DNA of 64,000 nt. It comes from CAZCVI01 sp964502145. Its GTDB lineage: Bacteria > Acidobacteriota > Aminicenantia > UBA2199. This document shows positions 17,523-25,385 of the stretch, in pieces; the stretch's first letter is position 1; each line of letters opens with the position of its first letter. The stretch spans positions 1-64,000 of the forward strand of contig CAZCVI010000003.1 in NCBI GenBank assembly GCA_964502145.1, written 5' to 3'. The notes beneath the pieces are model-generated. The model saw only the letters and a program-made list of their open reading frames with translations, made no database searches and had not been told where the DNA came from. Made by a program: the position numbers and the translations under genes.

Positions 17523-18413
17523 CTACTTGATTTTTTCAATCCTTTCCTTTGTGAAGCCCGTTAATATCTCGATCATGGCCATAGGCAGACCTGCTTGCAG
17601 GGCGTTCTTGGCGACCTGAACCTTTTCCTGCTCGACGCCTTGCTCAATGCCTTGGGTTATTCCTTGCTCAATGCCTTGGGTTATTCCTTGCTCTAAACCC
17701 TCTTCAAAGGAGGTGTCGATGACTCCTTTTAAGTCTCTATAAACTTTCAAACTATTCTCGTATTTAGCCAGTTCTTTCTTGCTTAGATTGGCCAATTTCG
17801 CCACTTTGAATCCTTTTAGAAATACCTCTTCTTTTAAAATATCCGGGATGGTATCGAAGTCTTCGAGATATTTTAAGAAGTATAACCATTTTTCAAAATG
17901 GTTTTCTAACTCTTCCAGTTTTTTGGTGAACCTGGGCATCTCAATAAAATGAAAGGAGAGCTTATCAAAGAAGGTTCGACAATATTGGTCTTTTAATTGG
18001 ACTTGGCTGTGGTAGTCTTTTTTCTCGCGTTCATCATCAAACTCGAAATCCAACAGGGCCACGCAGTACACCGGATTCAAGCTGAAATTCCACTCCCCTT
18101 TTTCCGCTTGTTCGCGGATCGGAAAGGTCATATAAAATACTGCCCGATCTTTAAAGAACTTAAGTTTGGCTTTCTGCATTTCCACGATAAAGCGGTCTCC
18201 TTTCTCATTTTTGCAATGAATATCGAAAATAGCTTTTCGTTCCATCTTGAGAGTCCCCAATTGCTCGGAGTTTTTAAAAGTGAGTTCCACGATCTTATGT
18301 TTGGCAGGTAGCAGTTGGTTTAAGAAATCTGCCAGTAAATCCTTGTTGGCTTCTTCGCCAAAAAGCTTTTTAAAACCAAAATCCGTATAAGGATTAATAT
18401 ATTTTGCTTGCAA
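17523..18413 (-). CDS. Rpn family PD-(D/E)XK nuclease / putative transposase
   Basis: A 296-residue protein of the Rpn (recombination-promoting nuclease, PDDEXK-type) family. The N-terminus INPYTDFGFKKLFGEEANKDLLADFLNQLL is diagnostic. The nuclease core has AIFDIHCKNEKGDRFIVEMQKA (about 70-91), giving the Asp and the E-x-Q catalytic triad variant. The tail (about 240-270) holds 8-residue repeats of the type EQGITQGI encoded by two identical 24-bp direct repeats (17640-17687). Translation starts at a TTG six bases after GGAGG. E. coli Rpn proteins are DNA endonucleases promoting RecA-independent recombination; the tail length is variable in this family. Confidence 0.85.
   Translation of the reverse strand: MQAKYINPYTDFGFKKLFGEEANKDLLADFLNQLLPAKHKIVELTFKNSEQLGTLKMERKAIFDIHCKNEKGDRFIVEMQKAKLKFFKDRAVFYMTFPIREQAEKGEWNFSLNPVYCVALLDFEFDDEREKKDYHSQVQLKDQYCRTFFDKLSFHFIEMPRFTKKLEELENHFEKWLYFLKYLEDFDTIPDILKEEVFLKGFKVAKLANLSKKELAKYENSLKVYRDLKGVIDTSFEEGLEQGITQGIEQGITQGIEQGVEQEKVQVAKNALQAGLPMAMIEILTGFTKERIEKIK
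17640..17687 (-). repeat. Two perfect 24-bp direct repeats in the Rpn tail
   Basis: Units 17640-17663 and 17664-17687 are identical and each encodes eight residues (EQGITQGI register) in the C-terminal tail. Slippage or recombination here would change tail length in steps of eight residues without a frameshift. Confidence 0.7.
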
Positions 18414-18707
18414 TCAATACCTCCGGTCGCGTTTTTACCTTCACGATTAGTTTCATATTCAAGTGGTTCATACTATATATATAACTCGAAATTCAAAATA
18501 CTTCAATTATTTTTTTAATTTTTTTAAAATTAATGGTGCAAGCTGGAAGAGAAGCTCCTCAGAAACCCGACCTTTAAGAGTTAGGGCAAACACGCTTTTT
18601 TATTTTTCCTGGCTTCTGACTCCGTCTCTCCCCGATGTCACTTATTCCGCTCCGCTCCATCGCTCCATCGGGTCTCGACTTGCTTTTTCCTGCTTTTTTC
18701 CTGCTGG

Positions 18708-19541
18708 TTACTGCTTTTTACTAGCTAGGCTCGAAATGACCTGGGAAAAGCGAAAGCCGTGGTCGTCGCCGCGACTAGCAGGCGTGCTCCCGCTACGGTC
18801 CGCAGAGCGGGCGAATCTGCCGTCGTAGAACCAACTGCCACCACGACACACACGGTCCTCACCACTGGCAGCACCGGTAGGGTTTACACCAGTATATGTT
18901 ACTATTTCTCCATACCAATCGGCACACCATTCCCATACATTCCCATGCATCTGGTAAAGACCCCAGTTATTGCAGGGCAAGGATTTGACCTCTACCGTCT
19001 GTTTTCTATACATCCCCTTTTTACCACCAGCATAGGGATACTCCCCGTTATAATTCACTTGTTCTGGCGTGATGTTCTCTCCAAAGGAGAAAGGAGTCGT
19101 CGTACCAGCGCGACAGGCATACTCCCATTGGGCTTCAGTAGGTAAGCAAAGCTCCAAATCCGGTTTAAATTGGTTGATCTTCTGGAAAAAGACTTGACAA
19201 TCTTCCCAACTGACACATTCAACCGGTCTTTGTGGCCCTTTAAATTTAGATGGATTATCACCCATCACCGCTTCCCATAACTCTTGCATGCAGGTCGTAT
19301 CCGCCAACCAGAATCCCTCGGTTAAGATCACTTCGTGTTGGGTTTCATCTTCATACCGTTCCTTTTCAGTCTTTGGAGAGCCCATTTTAAATCTTCCCGG
19401 TTTAATCCAGCGCATACATTGCCTGACCCCCCTGCAATAAAAAGCCATCCATATTCCATATTGATCTTGTCCCCATTCATCCGCCCAGGGCAATGGGAAA
19501 ACAGGGGGCGCACTTTGATAGGTTTTGATGATTGCATTCAT
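18708..19541 (-). CDS. Stand-alone FGE-sulfatase-domain protein, candidate DGR target
   Basis: A 277-residue protein that is almost entirely an FGE-sulfatase (formylglycine-generating-enzyme/C-type-lectin) fold: MRWIKPGRFKMGSP (about 43-56), VILTEGFWLADTTCMQELWEAVMG (70-93), VECVSWEDCQVFF, CLPTEAQWEYACRAGTTTPF, NWGLYQMHGNVWEWCADWYG and RVCRGGSW...GFRFSQVISS. The reactive cysteine pair of true FGE is absent: its site is the hypervariable stretch after RGGSW. Formylglycine chemistry is therefore unlikely and ligand binding more so. It is homologous over its whole length to the C-terminus of the 935-residue protein at 20491. The 24 codons after RGGSW look mutagenised (see variable region). GGAG precedes the ATG. 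VapBC on the opposite strand separates it from the larger operon. Confidence 0.88.
   Translation of the reverse strand: MNAIIKTYQSAPPVFPLPWADEWGQDQYGIWMAFYCRGVRQCMRWIKPGRFKMGSPKTEKERYEDETQHEVILTEGFWLADTTCMQELWEAVMGDNPSKFKGPQRPVECVSWEDCQVFFQKINQFKPDLELCLPTEAQWEYACRAGTTTPFSFGENITPEQVNYNGEYPYAGGKKGMYRKQTVEVKSLPCNNWGLYQMHGNVWEWCADWYGEIVTYTGVNPTGAASGEDRVCRGGSWFYDGRFARSADRSGSTPASRGDDHGFRFSQVISSLASKKQ
18728..18830 (-). other. Candidate DGR variable region VR1 with 3' homology tract
   Basis: 18759-18830 (24 codons, between the RGGSW Trp codon and GFRF) differs from the equivalent in the gene at 20491 at 28 positions by my count: 11 first-codon, 11 second-codon and 6 third-codon positions. Most variable codons end in C or T (ttc, tac, gac, agc, cac, agt), as expected if they derive from AAY codons in a template mutated at adenines. 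The following 18728-18758 (31 bp, encoding GFRFSQVISS) is identical in both genes, like an initiation-of-mutagenic-homology tract. The template repeat and reverse transcriptase are not in this window. Confidence 0.7.
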
Positions 19542-19756
19542 TAAAAAACTCCATGGGAATAATTTCGTTCACTTATCCATGGATATCTTATCATTAAAAA
19601 AAGTGAATAGCAATTCCTACTGGATTGGTCTGGATTTTTTTTTATAGTAGATGCGGCGTCCCCTTCCAGTCTATCTCCATTGACCTTCGTGTTTTCGATA
19701 AACCGCAGGCTAAATCTTTTTTGTCGTTGATAGAAAATTTTGATCCCCTGAAAAAG

Positions 19757-19785
19757 TTGTAAAATACTTGCTTATGAATTATAAT
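19757..19785 (+). promoter_or_regulatory. Promoter of the vapBC-like pair
   Basis: TTGTAA (19757-19762) and TATAAT (19780-19785), 17-base spacer, about 37 bases before the antitoxin start. Confidence 0.55.
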
Positions 19786-19822
19786 AAAGATATAGTGAAA
19801 AAAACAAAAGATGAGGTTTTTT

Positions 19823-20071
19823 ATGGATATGGTGAAATTGAAAACAATAGAGATCATGAATAATATCACTTTGGTTCCAGCGGAAAAATTGGCTGAAATC
19901 GACCATTTTATTCAATTGATTCTGCTCAATGACCCAGCGTTAAAACGACGCCCTATCAGTGTAAGAGGAATTTGGAAAAACAAGGGGTTTGAGGACTTAG
20001 ATATCGAGAAAGAATTAAAAGAGATTCGCACTGAAGCCCAATTGAGGTTGGATCAAAAGGTGCTTTTTTAA
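19823..20071 (+). CDS. Small antitoxin of a VapBC-type pair
   Basis: An 82-residue protein lying directly before a PIN-domain toxin gene, with a one-base overlap (stop TAA shares its last A with the next ATG). The N-terminal half (IMNNITLVPAEKLAEIDHFIQLIL) is a helix-rich segment seen in DUF2281-like antitoxins, and the C-terminus is charged (DIEKELKEIRTEAQLRL), as in toxin-wrapping tails. The ATG at 19823 follows GAGG. It should neutralise the toxin and repress the pair. Family assignment is tentative; role is from context. Confidence 0.7.
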   Translation: MDMVKLKTIEIMNNITLVPAEKLAEIDHFIQLILLNDPALKRRPISVRGIWKNKGFEDLDIEKELKEIRTEAQLRLDQKVLF

Positions 20072-20457
20072 TGGAGTATTTATTAGACACCGTGACCTTG
20101 GTCCGTTACCTCTCCAATAGCGGGAAGTTGTCACCCAAGGTAAAAGAGATTTTTGATTGTTCAGAACGGTTTGAATGTGTGTTCGCCATTTCCACCATCA
20201 GTCTCATGGAGATAATGTATCTGGCAGAAAAAAATCGGATATCCATTTCATTGGAAGAAACCTTGGAGAGGATTCGATTCTCAACCATGTATAAGATAAT
20301 GAATCTATCAACAGAAATTATTCAAACAGCCCAAACGGTTCGTTTTTACGAGATGCATGATAGGTTGATTCTGGCAACAGCAAAATATCTTAATATTCCG
20401 ATTATCTCTCCCGATAACCAGTTCAAAAATATTGAGGGCATAGAGGTTATCTGGTAA
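20071..20457 (+). CDS. VapC-type PIN-domain ribonuclease toxin
   Basis: A 128-residue PIN-domain protein. The four acidic positions are visible: LLDTVTLVRYL (Asp6), SLMEIMYLAEK (Glu near 49), MHDRLILATA (Asp near 99) and ISPDNQF (Asp near 116). VapC toxins cleave RNA, often initiator tRNA or rRNA. It is translationally coupled to the antitoxin. Its insertion between the two FGE-like genes, on the other strand, suggests independent arrival. Confidence 0.85.
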   Translation: MEYLLDTVTLVRYLSNSGKLSPKVKEIFDCSERFECVFAISTISLMEIMYLAEKNRISISLEETLERIRFSTMYKIMNLSTEIIQTAQTVRFYEMHDRLILATAKYLNIPIISPDNQFKNIEGIEVIW

Positions 20458-20490
20458 AATTAAACAGATGTTCCATTTTCTTGCTGGTTA

Positions 20491-23298
20491 CTACTTTTTC
20501 CTAGCTGGGCTCGAAATGACCTGGGAAAAGCGAAAGCCAAGGTAGCCGTGGCGATCAGCAGGAGTGTACCTGTAGCGGAAGGCAGACCGGACGAGCAAGC
20601 CGAAGCTGAACCAACAGCCGCCACGACATACGCGGACCTCAGTGTTAAAAAAAGCACCAGTAGGATTTACTCTACTATCTGCTGTATATTCTCCATACCA
20701 ATCGGCACACCACTCCCATACATTACCATGCATCTGGTAGAGACCCCATTTGTTACAGGGTAAGGATTTAACATCCACTGTCTGATTTCGATACTGCCCC
20801 TTTTTGCCATCGGCATAAGGATAGTTGCCGTCATAATTCACTTGCTCAGGAGTGATGTTCTCTCCAAAGGAGAAAGGAGTCGTAGTACCGGCGCGGCAGG
20901 CATACTCCCATTGGGCTTCAGAGGGAAAACAAAGCTTCAGGCCCGGTTTTAACTTCTTGATCTTCTGCATAAAGGTTTGGCACTCTTCCCAGCTTACTTG
21001 TTCAACCGGCCTTTGCGACCCTTTATAATTAGATGGATTATTTCCCATCACTGCTTGCCATAACCCCTGCGTGCAGGTGGTATCTGCCAACCAAAAACCC
21101 TCGGTTAATATCACATGGTGTTGGGTTTCATTTTTATACCGTTCTTTTTCAGTTTCTGGTGAACCCATCTTAAACTCACCGGGAAGAATCAAACGCATCC
21201 GTTGTCTCACCCCTTTAACAGTGAATTCGGCATAAATGCCATAAGAGTCATACCCCATAGTATTGGCCCAATCGGGTTTGACAAAGCCATTCTGTTTAAT
21301 GTCCAGATATTCCTGCTCTTCCAACCAAAACCCATTGGCGATGGGGAAAGTTAAAGATGGATAATGAGACATACGAACCGGGTATTGTCCCGGTGGCAGC
21401 CAATACACCAATCTCTCTTTTTTTCCGTCACCAATATCCACATACAACCCCTGCCGGTCCCGCCCTACTGCTATAGCCCATTTGGGTTTGCAGATGGTAT
21501 CCAATTCCACCCGCTTCCCCGGAGTATCCAACCAGACGCTACCAGTCAACGGCACCGGAAAGGTCACCCCTACCCCTGTTTCCAAATTAAATAAATAGCG
21601 TTGCCCGTCCGTTTCCACGGCCAAGCGGCTGTTTTCCACTTCCAGTCCCACCACATAACTGCCCTGGTCTGCTTCAGTCGTAAAAACCATACCCCGTTGC
21701 GCCAATGCCACAACCTTGCTCTGCCCCTTGCCCAATACCCAGGTCACCTGTTTAAAATCAAAACCCTCCGGCACCTCGACCCGGCCCTGTTCCAGGGCTT
21801 CGCGGTTACGGATATACCAGAGCGGATGTAACACCGGACAGGCAGCAAATTGCGTTTCATGTTGCCGTTCAAAGAAGCGGTCCAGCCACTCCCCCAAACC
21901 CTTGGGGAATCTCCCGTTCACCCCCGCTTTTAAAACCCGCCGCAGGTATAAATGGCCCTCCGTCACCTGACCCGTGGCATCATCAGCAGCCACCCCAAAG
22001 ACAATATTCTCCTCTTCCGCCCGGATAGAACCCGGTAGATGGGCATGATAGCACCGGATCATTCCAGAAACCCGTTGCCGCACGCCCTCCGGTAACACGA
22101 AAAAGAGTTCGCGGTAATCAGCCGCCTCCGCCGGTTTAAACCCGCAGGCCAGCGGCGAGCGAAAGAAATGGTTATGCTGCCAGACCAAAGCTTCCGTGCC
22201 CACATCCGCTTCCCCGTGAGGCAAAAGCAATCGCAGGGCCCGCAATAAAGCGGGTTCTACACGTACCGCCGCGCCCATCATGGCCAGTAACCACTCCACC
22301 CCAAGTTCCCGGTTCCCCGTGTCCGGCTGGAAATATCGTTTTCCCGCCGTATTGGGGTTCCTGGGCAGCATAAACCCACGGTCCCAACAGACCATGGTCC
22401 AATAGAGTGCCAATTCCGGGTACCATAAGCGCGGCGGGCAGGGTAACAAGACCACCGGTTTAAACCCGGCACCCTGTAACCGTTTGCCCAACCGTAACCA
22501 GGACAACGTGCGCCCCTCTTCCGCGTCCAGGCACCCCAGATCACCGAAAACCAACACGGGCGCACCGGGTGCGGGCAGGGTGTAGGGTTTTAATGGTCCC
22601 AATCCCTTTTTAGGCGTCCAAGTGCGGCAGCCTGCTTCCGGGTTGTTTTCAAATACCAGCACTTCCAGGCCACTGATGCCGCGCATACGGGTCAGCCGTC
22701 GCAACAATTCGCCGCTATCATCCCAAAAAGGCATGGTTGTTTCATGGACATCCACCAGCAATTGCCCCTGCCCCGCCCAGGTCAACCGCTGCACATAAGG
22801 CAAGCGTTTAATGGGCCGTGCATGGCAGAACAAAAACAAGGCACGGTGCAAATGAACCCGCCGGGAATCACAGTACCGTCCCAACGCGGCAAAAAGAAAG
22901 GGCCATAACCGCGACCACGGCAATAATGGCAGTTTGGGCGGTGGGGGTTGCGTGGGTGTGGAGGGGTCCCCGGTCTCGTCCTGCACATTTATCTCCCGCT
23001 CCTCGACCCACCACTCCGGCTCGCCACCACCCTTCTTATCCGGTGCCAATTCCTCTATAGACCGGGCACGCCAGAACAGCACTTCCGGTACCGCGCTTTC
23101 AAATTGGTGTTCCACTTCGGGTTGAGGCACAGAGCCGGGGAAATAAGGTAATGGAGTGGGTATAGGCAAGGGTTTGGTCGCCTCTTTTTTCTTCCCACGG
23201 CGGTAATATCCCAGGGCTGCGGCTGAAGCTTCCAAGCCCTCAGCGCCCAGTTCACGGTAGACACGGAGCAGATCGGCTCGACTAACGGCTGGGTTCAT
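20491..23298 (-). CDS. vWA-like (SAV_2336-type) plus C-terminal FGE-domain protein, candidate DGR target
   Basis: A 935-residue effector-like protein. A short helical N-terminus (1-40) and a proline-rich linker (45-135) lead to a von Willebrand A-like domain of the SAV_2336 N-terminal kind (about 140-330): GQLLVDVHETTMPFWDDS, LEVLVFENNPEAG, APVLVFGDLGCLD and FKPVVLLPCPPRLWYP. The metal-site DxSxS motif is degenerate. Residues about 330-650 are a helical then beta-rich region I do not recognise. From about 680 (WANTMGYDSYGIYAEF) it matches the stand-alone FGE-like protein at 18708 to the end. The final RGGCW-to-GFRF segment is the second candidate variable region. Start ATG has GGAGG six bases upstream. 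It closes an operon with metallophosphoesterase, MoxR ATPase and Rpn nuclease. Confidence 0.85.
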   Translation of the reverse strand: MNPAVSRADLLRVYRELGAEGLEASAAALGYYRRGKKKEATKPLPIPTPLPYFPGSVPQPEVEHQFESAVPEVLFWRARSIEELAPDKKGGGEPEWWVEEREINVQDETGDPSTPTQPPPPKLPLLPWSRLWPFLFAALGRYCDSRRVHLHRALFLFCHARPIKRLPYVQRLTWAGQGQLLVDVHETTMPFWDDSGELLRRLTRMRGISGLEVLVFENNPEAGCRTWTPKKGLGPLKPYTLPAPGAPVLVFGDLGCLDAEEGRTLSWLRLGKRLQGAGFKPVVLLPCPPRLWYPELALYWTMVCWDRGFMLPRNPNTAGKRYFQPDTGNRELGVEWLLAMMGAAVRVEPALLRALRLLLPHGEADVGTEALVWQHNHFFRSPLACGFKPAEAADYRELFFVLPEGVRQRVSGMIRCYHAHLPGSIRAEEENIVFGVAADDATGQVTEGHLYLRRVLKAGVNGRFPKGLGEWLDRFFERQHETQFAACPVLHPLWYIRNREALEQGRVEVPEGFDFKQVTWVLGKGQSKVVALAQRGMVFTTEADQGSYVVGLEVENSRLAVETDGQRYLFNLETGVGVTFPVPLTGSVWLDTPGKRVELDTICKPKWAIAVGRDRQGLYVDIGDGKKERLVYWLPPGQYPVRMSHYPSLTFPIANGFWLEEQEYLDIKQNGFVKPDWANTMGYDSYGIYAEFTVKGVRQRMRLILPGEFKMGSPETEKERYKNETQHHVILTEGFWLADTTCTQGLWQAVMGNNPSNYKGSQRPVEQVSWEECQTFMQKIKKLKPGLKLCFPSEAQWEYACRAGTTTPFSFGENITPEQVNYDGNYPYADGKKGQYRNQTVDVKSLPCNKWGLYQMHGNVWEWCADWYGEYTADSRVNPTGAFFNTEVRVCRGGCWFSFGLLVRSAFRYRYTPADRHGYLGFRFSQVISSPARKK
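20508..20610 (-). other. Candidate DGR variable region VR2 with 3' homology tract
   Basis: 20539-20610 is the 24-codon counterpart of VR1. Variable codons include agc, ttc, tac and cac; pairs with VR1 such as tac/agc, gac/ttc, agc/tac and gac/tac differ at positions 1 and 2 and keep the final C. Invariant codons (R, SA, R, TP, R, G) between them form the scaffold. 20508-20538 is the 31-bp tract identical to VR1. Similarity continues about 30 bp past the stop codon. Confidence 0.7.
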
Positions 23299-23356
23299 CT
23301 ATTGCCTCCGGCGGCCAAGAACCTTTGAACCTGGCCGGAAATTAAAACTTAATTTG

Positions 23357-24379
23357 TTAGAGAGTTGCGGCTGTAGAGTGACTGTTTTTTGTCAATTGAT
23401 CAAGCTCTCGTTTTGACAAGCCGGTTGCACGCAGAATGATGTTGATGTCAACACCACTTTTTAATAATTCCACGGCTGTTTTACGTGCTCTATTTTTCTC
23501 GCCTTCCTTGACGCCAATTTTCTCGCCTTTCTTGACGCCAATTCTTTCGCCTTTCTTGACGCCAATTCTTTCGCCTTTCTTGATCCCTAATTTCTCGCCT
23601 TCGGCTCTTAATCTACTTCCTAAGGTTTGCATGATTTTACCTCCTTTAATATTACTTTCCTTTAACATTTGTTGCAGTTTGTCCGGTTTGATATCCTGGG
23701 TATCGGAAATATACAGGAGAAAAAATACGACTGGCTCCGTTTCTTTGATAAATCCGGTGCGATGCCAGAATTTAAAGATTTCCAGGACCGCTTTCAGGTC
23801 ACCGGTATAGGCGCATTTCATCAATACCAGGGCACTCAAGAGATACACATTGGATTTGAGCTCGTCATTGGCCCGCGCCATAAAATCCCACTGGCTGACA
23901 TCAAACAAGACGTAGCGGAAATTCAGTAGAAATTCTTTTACTTCCTCGTCCACATCAAACTGCTGGATAAACGCCAACGGCACTTTCCACTTTTTTTTCC
24001 CATGATAAAAAACCACTGGAATAATAATCCGCAACCGTTTTTTTTCATTGGTATCTCGTTGCCACTCCAGATACATGTACTTGAGGAATTGCAGGAAAAT
24101 CTTCCGCCGGGCATCGGTTTTATGCTCGAAAATGAAACAGATGTCCGTGGGAATCGTTCGACCTTTTTTGCCAAATATCTTGGTTTTTACGATGATATCG
24201 GAAAAAAAATCATCAAATTCATCGGATAAATAACCGGTAGAATCGACTTCCATGGTAGAAAAATCAAGCCTGCTCTGAATGGCCGCAGGTAACACATTCT
24301 GGAATAATATTCTCACGTTGGGCGATTTTTTAAACACCTCTTTGAACATCTTGTCATGCACGTTATTTATCTTGTCCAT
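23357..24379 (-). CDS. Rpn/YhgA-like PD-(D/E)XK nuclease family protein
   Basis: A 340-residue member of the YhgA-like (transposase_31) Rpn family. It has VHDKMFKEVFKKSPNVRILFQNVLP at the N-terminus, IPTDICFIFEHKTDARRKIFLQFLKYMYLEW (about 90-120) with the D and E-x-K nuclease residues, and IIIPVVFYHGKKKWKVP (about 130). The tail carries 8-residue GVKKGERI repeats encoded by three 24-bp tandem units. The ATG at 24379 is preferred to an upstream TTG. It sits 31 bp after the MoxR gene and 58 bp before the vWA/FGE gene, all on the minus strand. It may therefore be a nuclease component of that system or a passenger. Confidence 0.83.
   Translation of the reverse strand: MDKINNVHDKMFKEVFKKSPNVRILFQNVLPAAIQSRLDFSTMEVDSTGYLSDEFDDFFSDIIVKTKIFGKKGRTIPTDICFIFEHKTDARRKIFLQFLKYMYLEWQRDTNEKKRLRIIIPVVFYHGKKKWKVPLAFIQQFDVDEEVKEFLLNFRYVLFDVSQWDFMARANDELKSNVYLLSALVLMKCAYTGDLKAVLEIFKFWHRTGFIKETEPVVFFLLYISDTQDIKPDKLQQMLKESNIKGGKIMQTLGSRLRAEGEKLGIKKGERIGVKKGERIGVKKGEKIGVKEGEKNRARKTAVELLKSGVDINIILRATGLSKRELDQLTKNSHSTAATL
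23511..23582 (-). repeat. Three 24-bp tandem repeats in the Rpn tail
   Basis: Units 23511-23534, 23535-23558 and 23559-23582 are nearly identical (the last two identical, the first with two changes), encoding GVKKGERI-type octapeptides; partial units flank them. The period equals that in the other Rpn gene at 17640, but the sequence differs. Confidence 0.7.
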
Positions 24380-24410
24380 GGGACTATTATATTGCAAAAT
24401 CGCTTTTTTT

Positions 24411-25385
24411 TCAACCCTTTTCCTGTGGGTGTTTGCTCAAAGCAAAAGGCGCGATGGCCTCCAGCACATCCAATTGCCCTTTTTCCGTATCACTGATCTC
24501 GACCACGGCCCGCAACAAGTCCAGGTACTCCGCCTGTCCCGGTGGTTGTAAACCCAGGTTAATGGCTTTCTCGCGATCCTCCAGCAACAAGTCCGCGGTT
24601 TTGTTGTATACCGGTTCAGAGCACCGTTTTTCAAAGTGTAATTTACCACGCCCCACCAGCCACTTTTTTAATTCGTCGCTATGAGTCGGTAATCCCAACT
24701 GCAACACCATACACCGGCGCAAAAACGCGCCGGGCAACTCCCGTTCCTCATTGGTGGTAATGACAACCAAGGGCGGTGGCATATCGCGGGGCAACACCAC
24801 CTGTTCGGACAAATAAGGCACGGTAAACGCGCCATTGCCCAAGGTTTCCAATAACCCGTTGGGTAAATCGGCATCGGCCTTGTCAATTTCATCGATCAAC
24901 AACACGCACCCCATGGCGGGTTGCCACCCTGCCGGGTGTTCGGGTTGGTGACGTCCCATGGCACAGGTATTAAATTGCCGCTCTGCCGAAGACCAATTAA
25001 ACGCCCACCATAATACCCCCGGACTAAGATACAACGAGGCATCCAGCGGGTCTTTCGGATTCGGTGTATCCTTTTTGCTCAAACCCATGGTCTGCGCCGC
25101 GCCCAGGCGCGCCACAGCGTCAAATAGCCATAACAAGTCTTGGCTCTCACTGCGGGCATGCACCACTTCCGCGATGAAAGCCCGTCCCAATACCTGGGCT
25201 GCGGCACGGGCCAACTGGCTCTTGCCGCTGCCGGGTTCACCGCGCACCAACAGGGGCCGCTGCGCGGCCAATGCGGCCTTGATGGCCCAGGCACTGGACT
25301 TGTCAAATAGATGCACGGCTGCCGGCCAGGAACCGGCACGGGGAATTTGTACGATATCGCCTTCTTTTAATGTTATATTTATCAT
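24411..25385 (-). CDS. MoxR-type AAA+ ATPase of a vWA-linked conflict system
   Basis: A 324-residue AAA+ ATPase of the MoxR/dynein-related group. Walker A is GEPGSGKS (about 50-57), Walker B is VLLIDEIDKAD (about 165-175), sensor 1 is ITTNEERELP (about 213-222) and the arginine finger region is FLRRC. MoxR ATPases remodel partner proteins and typically work with vWA-domain proteins; here the vWA-like/FGE protein is two genes downstream. Its ATG overlaps the stop of the metallophosphoesterase gene by four bases (ATGA), so the two are translationally coupled. Catalytic residues are intact. Confidence 0.9.
   Translation of the reverse strand: MINITLKEGDIVQIPRAGSWPAAVHLFDKSSAWAIKAALAAQRPLLVRGEPGSGKSQLARAAAQVLGRAFIAEVVHARSESQDLLWLFDAVARLGAAQTMGLSKKDTPNPKDPLDASLYLSPGVLWWAFNWSSAERQFNTCAMGRHQPEHPAGWQPAMGCVLLIDEIDKADADLPNGLLETLGNGAFTVPYLSEQVVLPRDMPPPLVVITTNEERELPGAFLRRCMVLQLGLPTHSDELKKWLVGRGKLHFEKRCSEPVYNKTADLLLEDREKAINLGLQPPGQAEYLDLLRAVVEISDTEKGQLDVLEAIAPFALSKHPQEKG

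Noticed and set aside
18708..19541. A true formylglycine-generating enzyme or SUMF1 activity
   Set aside because: The reactive Cys pair is missing and its place is taken by the hypervariable segment; no sulfatase gene is nearby.
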